Positions 46,561 through 54,946 of a DNA stretch of 64,000 nucleotides are shown piece after piece (position 1 is the stretch's first letter; each line of letters begins with the position of its first letter). The stretch comes from JAAXHB01 sp965221635 (GTDB lineage Bacteria; Actinomycetota; Acidimicrobiia; Acidimicrobiales; Aldehydirespiratoraceae). The translations under genes and the position numbers were made by a program. Location of the stretch: assembly GCA_965221635.1 (NCBI GenBank), contig OZ244902.1:248001-312000 (forward strand), read 5' to 3'. The notes below the pieces were generated by a model. The model was not told the origin of the DNA and ran no database searches. It saw only the letters and a program-made list of their open reading frames with translations.

Positions 46561-47295
46561 TCAGCGGTCGGCCGCGGAGCCGTTGGCCGCCGCGGCCACC
46601 TCGTCTATGTACGAGTCGATCAGGGCGCGGTGAACCTCGGCGTCGAGGCTGGCGCCCACCACCCGTTCGGCAGCGGCGACCGCTATGGCCGAAACGTCGG
46701 ACCTGAGATCGTCGAGGGCTTGACGCCGGCCGGCTTCGATGTCGGCCGCTGCGCGGGCGCGCTGTTCGGCGATGTCGGCCTCGGCGCGGGCCTGCAGGTC
46801 GCGGCTCACCTCGGCCGCGGCTGCGCGGGCCTCGTCGATGATCTGCGCGGCCGCTGCCTTGGCGTCGGCGAGCTGTGCCTCGTACTCCGAGCGGGTGCGC
46901 TGCGCCGCCGTTTTGGCCTCGTCGGCTGCGTCAAGGTCGGCACGGATCTTCTCGGCGCGGGCGTCCATTGCCCTCTTGACCGCCGGGAAGCCCTTCCACA
47001 CCATGAACGCCAACAAGATCAAGAACGCGGCGCCGCCCCAGATGATCTCGTCGACTTCGGGCACGATCGGGCTGGGCGCCTCAAGGCAGGATTCGAGGTC
47101 GTCCTCGAAGTCTGTGAGCGCCTCCTTGGGGCCGGCCTCGAGTTCGTGCAGGCTGCCGTAGGTTTCCTCGGCTTCGATCGCCTTGCCGAGCACGCAGCCC
47201 CCGATTGTTTCGACCGCGCCCACCGGTGAGGCCACGGCCACGAACACAAACGTGACCACGGCCGCTGAGGCGGCCAACCTTCGGAATCGTCTCAT
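46561..47295 (-). CDS. atpF: ATP synthase b subunit with signal-like N-terminus
   Basis: A 244-residue b subunit. The membrane anchor 'EIIWGGAAFLILLAFMVWKGFP' (about 82-103) is followed by the long charged coiled coil of the peripheral stalk, with 'RAMDARAEKIRADLDAADEAK' and an Ala/Glu/Arg-rich run. Before the anchor there is an extra ~80-residue part: a basic start and hydrophobic core ending in 'ASPVGA', like a cleavable signal peptide, then an acidic segment with two Cys that would lie outside the membrane. Standard b subunits begin directly with the anchor. The ATG at 47295 has AGGAGG seven bases upstream. Confidence 0.93.
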   Translation of the reverse strand: MRRFRRLAASAAVVTFVFVAVASPVGAVETIGGCVLGKAIEAEETYGSLHELEAGPKEALTDFEDDLESCLEAPSPIVPEVDEIIWGGAAFLILLAFMVWKGFPAVKRAMDARAEKIRADLDAADEAKTAAQRTRSEYEAQLADAKAAAAQIIDEARAAAAEVSRDLQARAEADIAEQRARAAADIEAGRRQALDDLRSDVSAIAVAAAERVVGASLDAEVHRALIDSYIDEVAAAANGSAADR

Positions 47296-47355
47296 GTGTG
47301 AACCTCCTGCGGCAACGCCGCGACATTCATTGCTGTTCGCCAAAGACGTTGCGAA

Positions 47356-47613
47356 TCAGGGAAGCAGCAGGATGAAGACCACGAAACCGATCAGGGCCAA
47401 CGCCTCGGTGAAGGCGATGCCGAGGAACATCGTGGTGCGCACCATGCCCGCCGATTCGGGCTGACGGGCCATCGACGAGATGGCGTTGCCCACCACGAGC
47501 CCGATGCCCACACCGGGGCCGATGGCGGCAAGGCCGTAGCCGAGACCGGCACCGATGGCCTTCAGGCCGTCGAGCATTTCGCCGGCGCCGGTTTGTGCAA
47601 GAAGACTGAGCAC
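47356..47613 (-). CDS. atpE: ATP synthase c subunit
   Basis: An 85-residue two-helix proteolipid of the rotor ring. It has the Gly-rich first helix 'GLGYGLAAIGPGVGIGLVVG', the loop 'ARQPE' and the ion-binding Glu in 'AFTEALALIG'. The Gln and Ser/Thr ligands of sodium-binding c rings are missing (Ile in GPGVGIG; Ala after the Glu), so it should carry protons. The GTG start has AGGAG eight bases upstream. Confidence 0.96.
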   Translation of the reverse strand: MLSLLAQTGAGEMLDGLKAIGAGLGYGLAAIGPGVGIGLVVGNAISSMARQPESAGMVRTTMFLGIAFTEALALIGFVVFILLLP

Positions 47614-47699
47614 TGTTGTTTCTCCTGGACTTGGTTGTTGGGTTTGACGACTTGGGGGATTTGCGACTTGGGTATTTGTGACTTGTGGTGGGCACCTGA

Positions 47700-47762
47700 T
47701 GCTCGGGGTGCCCTGCTGCTCGGGATGCCCTAATGCTCGGGGTGCCCTAATGCTCGGGATGC
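47700..47762. repeat. 17-bp direct repeat spanning the atpB stop codon
   Basis: Three 17-bp units and a partial fourth (plus strand TGCTCGGGGTGCCCTAA and near-identical forms) run from the atpB terminal codons into the atpE-atpB gap. Read on the coding strand each copy restates a His-Pro-Glu-His ending, the first two with a stop codon. Next to it (47648-47690) lies a looser repeat of GACTTGGG. Confidence 0.9.
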
Positions 47763-48514
47763 ATCGCGCCGCCGATGTACACGGCGGTGAGGATCGTGAA
47801 GATGAACGCCTGCAACAGCGACACGAGAATCTCGAACGCTGTCATGAAGATCAGCATCAGGAACGGCAACGCGGCCGGCAGCGCGTAGAAGTCCCAAAGC
47901 GTGGCCGAGAGGATGGCGAAGGTCACCAGCAGCAGGTGCCCGGCCACCATGTTGGCCCAGAGCCGGATGGCCAGCGAGAAGGGCCGCACCACGAAGGTGG
48001 ACACGAACTCGATGGGCGTGACGATCACGTACAGCAGCCAGGGAACTCCCGGCGGGAACAGTGAGTTCTTGAGGTAACCGAAGAAACCCTGATGGCGCAC
48101 GCCGACGGTGTTGTAGATGACCCACACCAGCACGGCCAGCGTGATGGGCACAGCCATGCGCCCGTTGGCGGGGAACTGAATGAACGGGATCACCTCGGTG
48201 ATGTTCGAGAAGAGGATGAAGAAGAACATCGTGGTGAGGAATGGAACAAACTTCTTGCCGTCGGGGCCGATGGTTTGCATCACCACCGATTCCTCGATGA
48301 AGTTCACGCCGGACTCGGCCACGTGCTGCACCCCGGCGGGCACCAGCGACGCCCGCTGGCGGCCCGCAAGTCCGAAGATCACCATGGTGACGATCACCGA
48401 CGCCACGTAGATCAGCACCGTCTTGTTGACCGCGAACACCGTGCCCTCAAAGAGCATCGACGGCCAGTCGAAGAGGTGTCCGATGGGCGGGAACTCGAGG
48501 GCGAAGAGGCTCAT
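47747..48514 (-). CDS. atpB: ATP synthase a subunit
   Basis: A 255-residue Fo a subunit with five to six helices. The essential Arg that faces the c ring is in 'SLAIRLWANMVAGHLLL', and the last helix carries 'LQAFIFTILTAVYIGGAM'. A polar 'PDGKKFVPFLTTMFFFILFSN' segment is also typical. The last codons (His-Pro-Glu-His) are part of a 17-bp repeat that continues past the stop. The ATG has GGAG upstream. Confidence 0.96.
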   Translation of the reverse strand: MSLFALEFPPIGHLFDWPSMLFEGTVFAVNKTVLIYVASVIVTMVIFGLAGRQRASLVPAGVQHVAESGVNFIEESVVMQTIGPDGKKFVPFLTTMFFFILFSNITEVIPFIQFPANGRMAVPITLAVLVWVIYNTVGVRHQGFFGYLKNSLFPPGVPWLLYVIVTPIEFVSTFVVRPFSLAIRLWANMVAGHLLLVTFAILSATLWDFYALPAALPFLMLIFMTAFEILVSLLQAFIFTILTAVYIGGAMHPEH

Positions 48515-48531
48515 TGGGCGGCTCCGAACAA

Positions 48532-49092
48532 CTAGTTGGACATCGGCGGGTGCGACCCGCGGGCACGATCAGAGGTGGACAATTCCGGCGTGGGGCCGGG
48601 CTTGGGCTTGAGGCCCGGGAAGGCGAGCGAGGCAGCCACGTGGCGGGTCTCCCACACCAGCACAGCCACATGGGTAACCAGCAGCGCCAGCGCGAACGGA
48701 GCCACCTCGAACCAGCCGAAGGACCTGATCGGCAGCACCACGGCGGTGACGATACCGAGTCGAACGATGTAGCCACCCAGCACGGTGCCGACCAAGGCGC
48801 TTCCGCCGATGCGGGCTCCCCAGGTGATCGCCGCGGCGCCCAGCAGGAAGTTCAGCACAACCAACCCCAGCGCCAGGCCCACCGAGGCGATCCCCGACCA
48901 ACCCCAGCCCACCAAACCGAGCACCACCAGCGGCGCGCCCACCAGGGCGCAGCGAGGCAGCATGTCGCGCACCACGGCCTGCTCGGGGGCGTCGCTCGGC
49001 GCAGGTTCCGTGATCTGGCGGCCTTCGGGGTCGCTGCTGTTGGTGGCCGCCTGAGCCTGCGCGGCAGCCGGCGAAACGGTGCCCTCAGTCAC
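48532..49092 (-). CDS. ATP synthase I-like membrane protein
   Basis: About 186 residues with four hydrophobic segments ('CALVGAPLVVLGLVGWGWS', 'ASVGLALGLVVLNFLLGAAA', 'LGGYIVRLGIVTAVVLPIR' and 'APFALALLVTHVAVLVWE'). A four-helix protein directly before atpB matches the AtpI position and size; AtpI helps assemble the c ring. The start is unsure: the GTG at 49092 overlaps the preceding stop by eight bases, and ATGs at 49122 and 49143 are alternatives. The C-terminal tail is Pro/Ser-rich. Confidence 0.68.
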   Translation of the reverse strand: MTEGTVSPAAAQAQAATNSSDPEGRQITEPAPSDAPEQAVVRDMLPRCALVGAPLVVLGLVGWGWSGIASVGLALGLVVLNFLLGAAAITWGARIGGSALVGTVLGGYIVRLGIVTAVVLPIRSFGWFEVAPFALALLVTHVAVLVWETRHVAASLAFPGLKPKPGPTPELSTSDRARGSHPPMSN

Positions 49093-49432
49093 GCGGCGGC
49101 CCCGTGACGCCTTCGAGCACATGGCTTTGACCGGATTCGGCAATTGCGGAACTGCCAGTGCGTGCCACGCCTTGCGGTGGCGCGGAGTAGGAGGCGCGTC
49201 TTTTCTGCAGGGCGTCGTCCATGGCTTCGCGGTAGACGCCCATGAAGCGCCACAGTTGATACCCGAACACGCCGAGCGCCAACACCAGCGTGAACAACGG
49301 GAACAGATCCAGGCGGGAATCGATCCACCAGCCGCCCAAACCGAAGATCCCCGGGGTGACCGTCATCTCGAACGCCTTGGCGAAGGCATCGCCCGCACCG
49401 GCGCGCAGTTCTCGCTGATCGTGGTTGCCCAT
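49085..49432 (-). CDS. AtpZ/AtpI-family small membrane protein
   Basis: A 115-residue protein with two hydrophobic helices: 'FEMTVTPGIFGLGGWWIDSRL' and 'FPLFTLVLALGVFGYQLWRFM'. This two-helix hairpin with a Gly-rich first helix and Asp-containing loop is the AtpZ type, thought to act in ion (magnesium or calcium) entry or ATP synthase assembly. The ATG at 49432 is placed at the start of the soluble N-terminus; the frame is open to 49564. It lies between rpmE and the AtpI-like gene. Confidence 0.72.
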   Translation of the reverse strand: MGNHDQRELRAGAGDAFAKAFEMTVTPGIFGLGGWWIDSRLDLFPLFTLVLALGVFGYQLWRFMGVYREAMDDALQKRRASYSAPPQGVARTGSSAIAESGQSHVLEGVTGPPRD

Positions 49433-49478
49433 GTCTCGGTGATGTCCCAGTGATCCCTGCGAACTCCAGGAAGGGGCG

Positions 49479-49757
49479 CTACTCGTCTTCGGTTGTGTCG
49501 CCACCGGCCCGGCGCCGACGGCCGTAGCGACGCTCGAAGCGCTCGACGCGTCCGGCGGTGTCAACGATCTTCATGGTGCCGGTGAAGAACGGATGGCTCG
49601 CGCTGGAGATCTCCACCTTGGCCAAGGGGTACTCGTTGCCGTCGGACCACACGATGGTTTCGTTGGTGGCGATTGTGGAACGAGTGAGAAACGACGAGTC
49701 GGCGGACTGGTCGGCAAACACCACCAGCCGGTATTCGGGATGAGTGTCAGATTTCAT
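49479..49757 (-). CDS. rpmE2: Ribosomal protein L31, zinc-free type B
   Basis: A 92-residue L31. 'HPEYRLVVFADQSADSSFLTRST' and 'ISSASHPFFTGTMKIVDTAGRVERFERRYGRR' are diagnostic. The Cys pairs of type A L31 are absent, so this is the zinc-independent type B. In actinobacterial genomes the gene behind rho is usually the type A form, with type B kept elsewhere under zinc control. A strong hairpin sits just upstream of the start. Confidence 0.94.
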   Translation of the reverse strand: MKSDTHPEYRLVVFADQSADSSFLTRSTIATNETIVWSDGNEYPLAKVEISSASHPFFTGTMKIVDTAGRVERFERRYGRRRRAGGDTTEDE

Positions 49758-49775
49758 GGCCGCAACATTCTACGG

Positions 49776-49791
49776 GTGCCCGCACGGGCAC
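49776..49791 (-). promoter_or_regulatory. Leader hairpin upstream of rpmE2
   Basis: GTGCCC-GCAC-GGGCAC forms a perfect 6-bp stem with a 4-nt loop, 18 bases before the L31 ATG; on the coding strand it is preceded by TTTT. It could be an attenuator, a terminator of the rho transcript or part of an L31 autoregulatory leader like those reported in Actinobacteria. Sequence alone does not decide. Confidence 0.45.
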
Positions 49792-49896
49792 AAAACTCCC
49801 AGTTGCGCGACCTCGACTCCCTGTCGCGAGGCCCGGCCCCGTGGCTGGACGATCCGGTTGCCACACACCGGCGCCGATCTGTGTGCCCGCACCGGA

Positions 49897-51831
49897 TCAG
49901 CGCAGCAGCTCGTAGTTGGCTGCGCTGTTGTTGAGTTGCTTCAGGGCGTTTCGCAGCGCGGCCACGGTGTCGGGTGGAGCTTCGGTGGCGTTACGACCCG
50001 GCTTGGTTTCGACGAGGCCTTTGCGCAACTCGCGAAGCGACGCCACCACGTCCTCGTCAACGAAGTTGTCCTCGTCGCGCGACACCGAGTCCAACACGTT
50101 GATCGGTGGGAACACGTCGAGTTCTGCGGCCCAGCGGTCGAGATGGATTTCGGTGTTGGCGGTGTCCTCGAACTCGTCGAAGATCACGTCGTCCACCAGG
50201 CGACGGTTGCGGTCGCGACCGGCGTCGGGCGCGGTGATCGAGGCGATCACCGTCACCGAGCCCGCTCCCGACAGGTTGCGGCCCACGCCGAACAGCTTCT
50301 TGGGCATGTGAACGGCGCCGCTCTCCACGTTGCCGTTGTAGGCCCTGCCCGTGCCCGACAGCGACATGTTGTACGCCCGGGCCAAAGCGGTGAGGCTGTG
50401 TACCACCAGCACCACGTCCTGCCCGGATTCGGCAAGCCGCTTTGCCCGCTCGGCGGTGATCTCCGCGGTTTGGACGTGCTCCTCGGCGGGCTGATCGAAC
50501 GACGTGGCGGCCACCTCACCTTGGCTCACGGCTGCGGCCACCTCGGTGATGTCCTCGGGTCGCTGATCGAGGAACAGGCCCATCACGTAAAGGTCGGGCT
50601 CGGAGGCTTCGATGGCGGCAACGATCGAGGTGAGCACCTTGATCACGTCGCATCGCCTCGGTGCGGTGATCAGCACCCTCTGGCCGAGCCCGATGGGCGC
50701 CACCAGATCGATGAGCCGTCCGGTGGTGTTGTCCAGTCCCTCGGGTTCGTCGGGACATTCCAGAATCACCTGACGGCTCGCCATCAGCGGGGCCAGGCTC
50801 TCGAACACGGGACGGTCCACGAACTCGGCGGGTCCGTCGTTGATGGACTCAACCGCCAGCAGCGCCGGGTTCTTTTCGCTGCGGTTGGCGGGACGGGACT
50901 GCCCGGTTAGTTGGTCGCCGCGCCGCAGTCCGTACTTGCGAACCATCTTCACAGGCACATACGCGTCGTTGCGGTTCGGCAGGCAGCCGTCCACCCGCAG
51001 GAATCCGTAGCCCTCGTCGCGCAGGTCGAGGCGTCCGGCCACGTCAACCGAATCGCCTTCCCAGGGTTCGTCACGGTCACGGTCACGGTCACGGGGTCGG
51101 CGTTTGCGTCGCCTGTTGCCCGACTCGGTGTCGCCGTTGTCGCCGTCGGCAGCCTTGGCGGAGCCCGCGCCTGACGACGCCGAGTCTGACCCACCGGCAG
51201 TGTCACGGCCTGTGGAACCCTTGTCGGCGTTGGACGAACCGGCCTTCGTCTTGGCGGTGCGGGCGGCGTAACTGGCGGCGAGGGCGGCTATGTCCTCGCC
51301 GTCGCCTGCATGGAAGGCGGCGTAACCCTCCGCAGGGCGGTCATCGGGCTCGGAAGCGTCGGCGGCGTCTCGCATGGCGATCTCCTTGAACGCGTCCTGA
51401 GCGATCACCCGCTCACGGGACTTGTTCTGCAGCCTCCGCCTCGGGCGTCCCGTGTCGTGCTCCGCGTCTGTGTCGGTATGTTGCGCCGTGGCACTCACCA
51501 AGGGACGAGACCCGACGCCGGCGCTGTTCGCGAATTGTTCGCTCGTGGGCGGCGGTGTCGGGGCGGCCTGCCGGGCTGATTCGCCTTGCGTCCCGGTTGG
51601 CGGTTCTTCGGAGTGGGCAATGCCCGGATCTGCGTTGGAGTCCTCGCCGGATGGGGGCCCGGCGCCTCCCTCGGCCTCCGATGTGAGGTCGATGATCAGT
51701 TGGATGATCTCGTCCTTGCGTGCCCTGGTGAGTGGCTTGCCCCCGAGGGCCCTGGCGATAGTGGTGAGCTCGCCGCGGTCTTTGCGCTGCAACGTGGCGC
51801 GGCGAGTCTCGATTGTTTCGACGGTTTCCAT
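49897..51831 (-). CDS. rho: Rho-like transcription factor with degenerate ATPase site
   Basis: A 644-residue Rho homologue in the normal rho place between thrC and rpmE. It has a Rho N-terminal helix domain (residues 10-50), a long acidic/basic disordered insert (51-260, ending in an Arg-Asp repeat coded by four TCACGG units) and an intact RNA-binding cold-shock fold ('EGYGFLRVDG', 'YVPVKMVRKYGLRRGD'). The ATPase core aligns without gaps to E. coli Rho, but key residues are gone. The P-loop PPKAGKT is 'PRRCDVI' (391-397), the DER of the catalytic Glu is 'DQR' (422-424), and the Walker B Asp of LLDSITR is His in 'VVHSLTA' (478). It should bind RNA and perhaps form a ring, but not hydrolyse ATP. 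ATG 51831 has GGAAGG upstream. Confidence 0.9.
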   Translation of the reverse strand: METVETIETRRATLQRKDRGELTTIARALGGKPLTRARKDEIIQLIIDLTSEAEGGAGPPSGEDSNADPGIAHSEEPPTGTQGESARQAAPTPPPTSEQFANSAGVGSRPLVSATAQHTDTDAEHDTGRPRRRLQNKSRERVIAQDAFKEIAMRDAADASEPDDRPAEGYAAFHAGDGEDIAALAASYAARTAKTKAGSSNADKGSTGRDTAGGSDSASSGAGSAKAADGDNGDTESGNRRRKRRPRDRDRDRDEPWEGDSVDVAGRLDLRDEGYGFLRVDGCLPNRNDAYVPVKMVRKYGLRRGDQLTGQSRPANRSEKNPALLAVESINDGPAEFVDRPVFESLAPLMASRQVILECPDEPEGLDNTTGRLIDLVAPIGLGQRVLITAPRRCDVIKVLTSIVAAIEASEPDLYVMGLFLDQRPEDITEVAAAVSQGEVAATSFDQPAEEHVQTAEITAERAKRLAESGQDVVLVVHSLTALARAYNMSLSGTGRAYNGNVESGAVHMPKKLFGVGRNLSGAGSVTVIASITAPDAGRDRNRRLVDDVIFDEFEDTANTEIHLDRWAAELDVFPPINVLDSVSRDEDNFVDEDVVASLRELRKGLVETKPGRNATEAPPDTVAALRNALKQLNNSAANYELLR

Positions 51832-52001
51832 CTGCCTTCCCGGGTGTGTCTTGTGCCCTGTGGAACCCTTCGGGCCGGCTCAGCACAACAGGCCGCCGTC
51901 CCCTTTCAGTGTCGCCCGATACCCAGTGGCGTGTCGCCGGCGTGTGCGCAGCAACCCCTATGCGAGCAACAGCGCGAACCTACCGGCCTGCCTGAGGTGT
52001 T

Positions 52002-53435
52002 TCAACCTTGCGCGGCCACCGACCGCACGAACGCCTGAACCTCACCCAGGTCGTTGGGCAGATGGGTGCAACGCTCCGGCAGCCCTTCCAGCGCCGCCAG
52101 CGCTTCGGGCATCGGGGGAGCCGAACCTGTGGCAGCCGCAACGGCGTCGCCGAACTTGGCGGGATGCGCGGTGGCCAGGGTCACCATCAGTTCGCCGCGC
52201 CTGCGCCGCTGCCGGGCCACTCCCACCCCCACAGCGGTGTGAGGGTCGATGAACATGCCGGACTGGGCATGCACCTCGGCCATCACGTCGAGGGTTTCGG
52301 GGTCGCTGAGGCGCCCACCCTCAAACCCCTCGCGCAGGCGACGATGCCGCTCGGTGCTCAGCTTGGCCCTTCCGGTGGCGCGGAACTGTCCGAGCAGGGA
52401 CGCGGTGGCTTCGCCGTCGCCGTCGAAGAGTTCGTGCAGGAGGCGCTCAAGATTGGACGAGATCTGAATGTCCATGCTGGGTGACCATGTGGGCACCACC
52501 TCGCTGGCCGACAGCTCACCGGTGCGCAGCAGACGGGTGAGGATGTCGTTGGCGTTGGACGCCACCAGCAGCCGCTGAACATCGAGCCCCATGCGTCGGG
52601 CGTAGTGGCCTGCCAGCACGTTGCCGAAGTTGCCCGTGGGCACACAGAACGTGACCGGGCGCTTCGCGCCGAGGCGCAGATGGGCCCACACGTAGTACAC
52701 GATCTGGGTGACCACTCGCGCCCAGTTGATCGAGTTCACCGCGGCCAGGCGCATCTCGGTGCGAAACGCGGCGTCTGCGAACATGGCCTTCACCAGGTCC
52801 TGGCAGTCGTCGAAGGTGCCGTCGGTGGCCACCGCGTGAACGTTGTCGGCCTCCAGGGTGGTCATCTGGCGGCGCTGCATTTCGCTTGTGCGGCCCTCGG
52901 GGTGCAGGATCACGATGTTGATGCGGTCACGCCCGGCCACGGCTTGCATCGCCGCGGAGCCGGTGTCTCCCGAGGTGGCGCCCACGATGGTTACCCGCTC
53001 GTCGCGGCGTTCGAGTTCGTGGTCGAACAGTCGGGCCACCACCTGCAGGGCCACGTCCTTGAACGCGAAGGTGGGGCCGTGAAACAGTTCCATCAGGTGG
53101 TGGTCTTCGTCGATCTCGGTCAGCGGGCACACCTCGGGATGGTCGAAGGTGGCGTAAGCGGCTTCTGTGATGCGTGTGAGTTCGCGCAAGTCGATGGCGT
53201 CGCCCACATAACCGGCAAGCAGCTCGGCAGCCAGGCGGGAGTAGGCGCCGGCGCCTGACGGCAACTCCGCTTGGGATTGCCGTGGCAGGTTCGGCACCTC
53301 GATGGGAACGTAGAGCCCGCCGTCGGGGGCCATTCCCGCCAGCAGAACATCGGCAAAGCCGAGGCCCTCGTTGCGGTCGGGCGCGCCGGTGGACCTGGTG
53401 CTCACATAGGTGGGCGCAGACACGACCGGCGTCAT
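52002..53435 (-). CDS. thrC: Threonine synthase
   Basis: A 477-residue PLP enzyme that turns O-phosphohomoserine into threonine. The PLP Lys is in 'FHGPTFAFKDVALQ'; 'VGATSGDTGSAAMQAV' binds the phosphate and 'FCVPTGNFGNVLAGHYA' follows. The N-terminus 'YVSTRSTGAP' and this length match the long ThrC form with extra loops. It follows hom by 54 bases. The gene for homoserine kinase (thrB), which should supply its substrate, is not next to it; the 170 bases between thrC and rho hold no gene. Confidence 0.95.
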   Translation of the reverse strand: MTPVVSAPTYVSTRSTGAPDRNEGLGFADVLLAGMAPDGGLYVPIEVPNLPRQSQAELPSGAGAYSRLAAELLAGYVGDAIDLRELTRITEAAYATFDHPEVCPLTEIDEDHHLMELFHGPTFAFKDVALQVVARLFDHELERRDERVTIVGATSGDTGSAAMQAVAGRDRINIVILHPEGRTSEMQRRQMTTLEADNVHAVATDGTFDDCQDLVKAMFADAAFRTEMRLAAVNSINWARVVTQIVYYVWAHLRLGAKRPVTFCVPTGNFGNVLAGHYARRMGLDVQRLLVASNANDILTRLLRTGELSASEVVPTWSPSMDIQISSNLERLLHELFDGDGEATASLLGQFRATGRAKLSTERHRRLREGFEGGRLSDPETLDVMAEVHAQSGMFIDPHTAVGVGVARQRRRRGELMVTLATAHPAKFGDAVAAATGSAPPMPEALAALEGLPERCTHLPNDLGEVQAFVRSVAAQG

Positions 53436-53489
53436 TGTGGCGAGGGGAAGGTCATTGGGAACCGGTGCTGTGCGTTGGGGCGTGTCAGG

Positions 53490-54809
53490 TCACTCGTCGC
53501 CGACCACGCGCATCATGGCGCCAATCTTGTGGACTGCCTCAAGGCCGCGCAGGTCGCGCAGCGTGGCTTGCACGTCGCGTTCCACACAAGCGTGGGTGAT
53601 GAACACGAGGCTTGCGTCGGCGCCGATTCCGTGCTGTTCCATGGATCGGATCGACACCTTGTGTCGGCCGAACACCTCGGCCACCGCCGCGAGCACGCCT
53701 GGCTGGTCGGCCACCTCCAGTCCTATGTAATAGGCACATCTAAGGTCGTCGATTGGTTTGATGCGTGCCCTGGCGAGGCTTCCCACTCGGCCCCTTCCGC
53801 CTGTCTTCAGGTTGACCGCCGCGTCGATCAGATCGCCCAGTACCGCTCCGGCGGTGGGGCGACCCCCTGCGCCGCGTCCGTAGAACATCAGCTCGCCCAC
53901 GGCGTCGCCCTCCACGAACACGGCATTGAAGCTGTCCCGCACCGAGGCCAGCGGGTGATGAACCGGCAACATCGCCGGATGAACCCTCACCGCCACCTCG
54001 ACGGCCCCGTCGGGGTCAACGCCGGGATCGCCGGCGGCGTCGCTGGTGCGCTCGGCAACCGCGATGGCCTTGATCACGTAACCGAGACGAGCCGCCAGTT
54101 CGATGTCGTTGCGGGTGACCTTGGAAATGCCCTCGTGGTACACGTCGCCGGCCACCACCTCCGCTCCGAAGGCCACGGTGGCAATCACCGCGGTCTTGGC
54201 GCCCGCGTCGAAGCCTTCCACGTCTGCTGTGGGGTCTCGTTCGGCGTAGCCGAGGCTTTGGGCCTCGCTGAGCGCATCGGAATAGGAGGCGCCCCGTTCG
54301 GCCATTTGGGTGAGGATGTAGTTGGTGGTGCCGTTGACGATCCCCATCACCCGCCGAATCGGCTCACCCGCCAGCGATTCCCGCAGCGGCCGGATCAGCG
54401 GAATGGCGCCGGCCACCGCGGCTTCGAACAGCAGGTCAACGCCTGACTGGTCGGCCTCGGTGAACAGTTCGGCGCCGTAGTTGGCAAGCAGTTCCTTGTT
54501 GGCGGTCACCACCGGTTTGCCCGCGGAGATCGCCGAACGCAACAGCGACCGTGCCGGTTCGATTCCACCGATCACCTCCACCACCAGGTCGATTTGCGGG
54601 TCGCGCACCACCGCGGCGGCATCGGCCACGAGCAGGTCCTGCGCGATGTTGAGGCCTCTGTCCTTGGCGGTGGAGCGCACTGCGATGCTGGTGATGTGCA
54701 AGTCCAGTCCTGTGCGCGCCGCGATCTGTGAGCGCTGTTCGTCCAGCAACGTCACCAGAGCCGCGCCCACGTTTCCGCAGCCGAGAAGCCCGATCCTCAC
54801 CCGGTTCAC
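53490..54809 (-). CDS. hom: Homoserine dehydrogenase with C-terminal ACT domain
   Basis: A 439-residue enzyme reducing aspartate semialdehyde to homoserine. The NAD(P) motif 'IGLLGCGNVGAALVTLL' opens the protein, and 'GTTNYILTQMAERGASYSDAL' with 'EAQSLGYAERDPTADVEGFDA' is the family signature. The C-terminal ~75 residues ('VADQPGVLAAVAEVFGRHKVS') are an ACT domain for feedback by threonine. It shares a divergent, AT-rich intergenic region with the kinase-like gene. Confidence 0.96.
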   Translation of the reverse strand: MNRVRIGLLGCGNVGAALVTLLDEQRSQIAARTGLDLHITSIAVRSTAKDRGLNIAQDLLVADAAAVVRDPQIDLVVEVIGGIEPARSLLRSAISAGKPVVTANKELLANYGAELFTEADQSGVDLLFEAAVAGAIPLIRPLRESLAGEPIRRVMGIVNGTTNYILTQMAERGASYSDALSEAQSLGYAERDPTADVEGFDAGAKTAVIATVAFGAEVVAGDVYHEGISKVTRNDIELAARLGYVIKAIAVAERTSDAAGDPGVDPDGAVEVAVRVHPAMLPVHHPLASVRDSFNAVFVEGDAVGELMFYGRGAGGRPTAGAVLGDLIDAAVNLKTGGRGRVGSLARARIKPIDDLRCAYYIGLEVADQPGVLAAVAEVFGRHKVSIRSMEQHGIGADASLVFITHACVERDVQATLRDLRGLEAVHKIGAMMRVVGDE

Positions 54810-54946
54810 GGGCCACCACGCTACCGGTGACCCCCACGATCACGCGCAGTGCTCCACGGTGAGAGTTTCCATAATTGTTGATATTTTTCATGCTCGAGAT
54901 CTGGGCGCGGCAGGCCGTCCGGGTGGGACATGTGGGACAGGTGCAG

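Noticed and set aside
47356..47613. Sodium-driven ATP synthase
   Set aside because: The c subunit lacks the Gln and Ser/Thr ligands of sodium-type rings.
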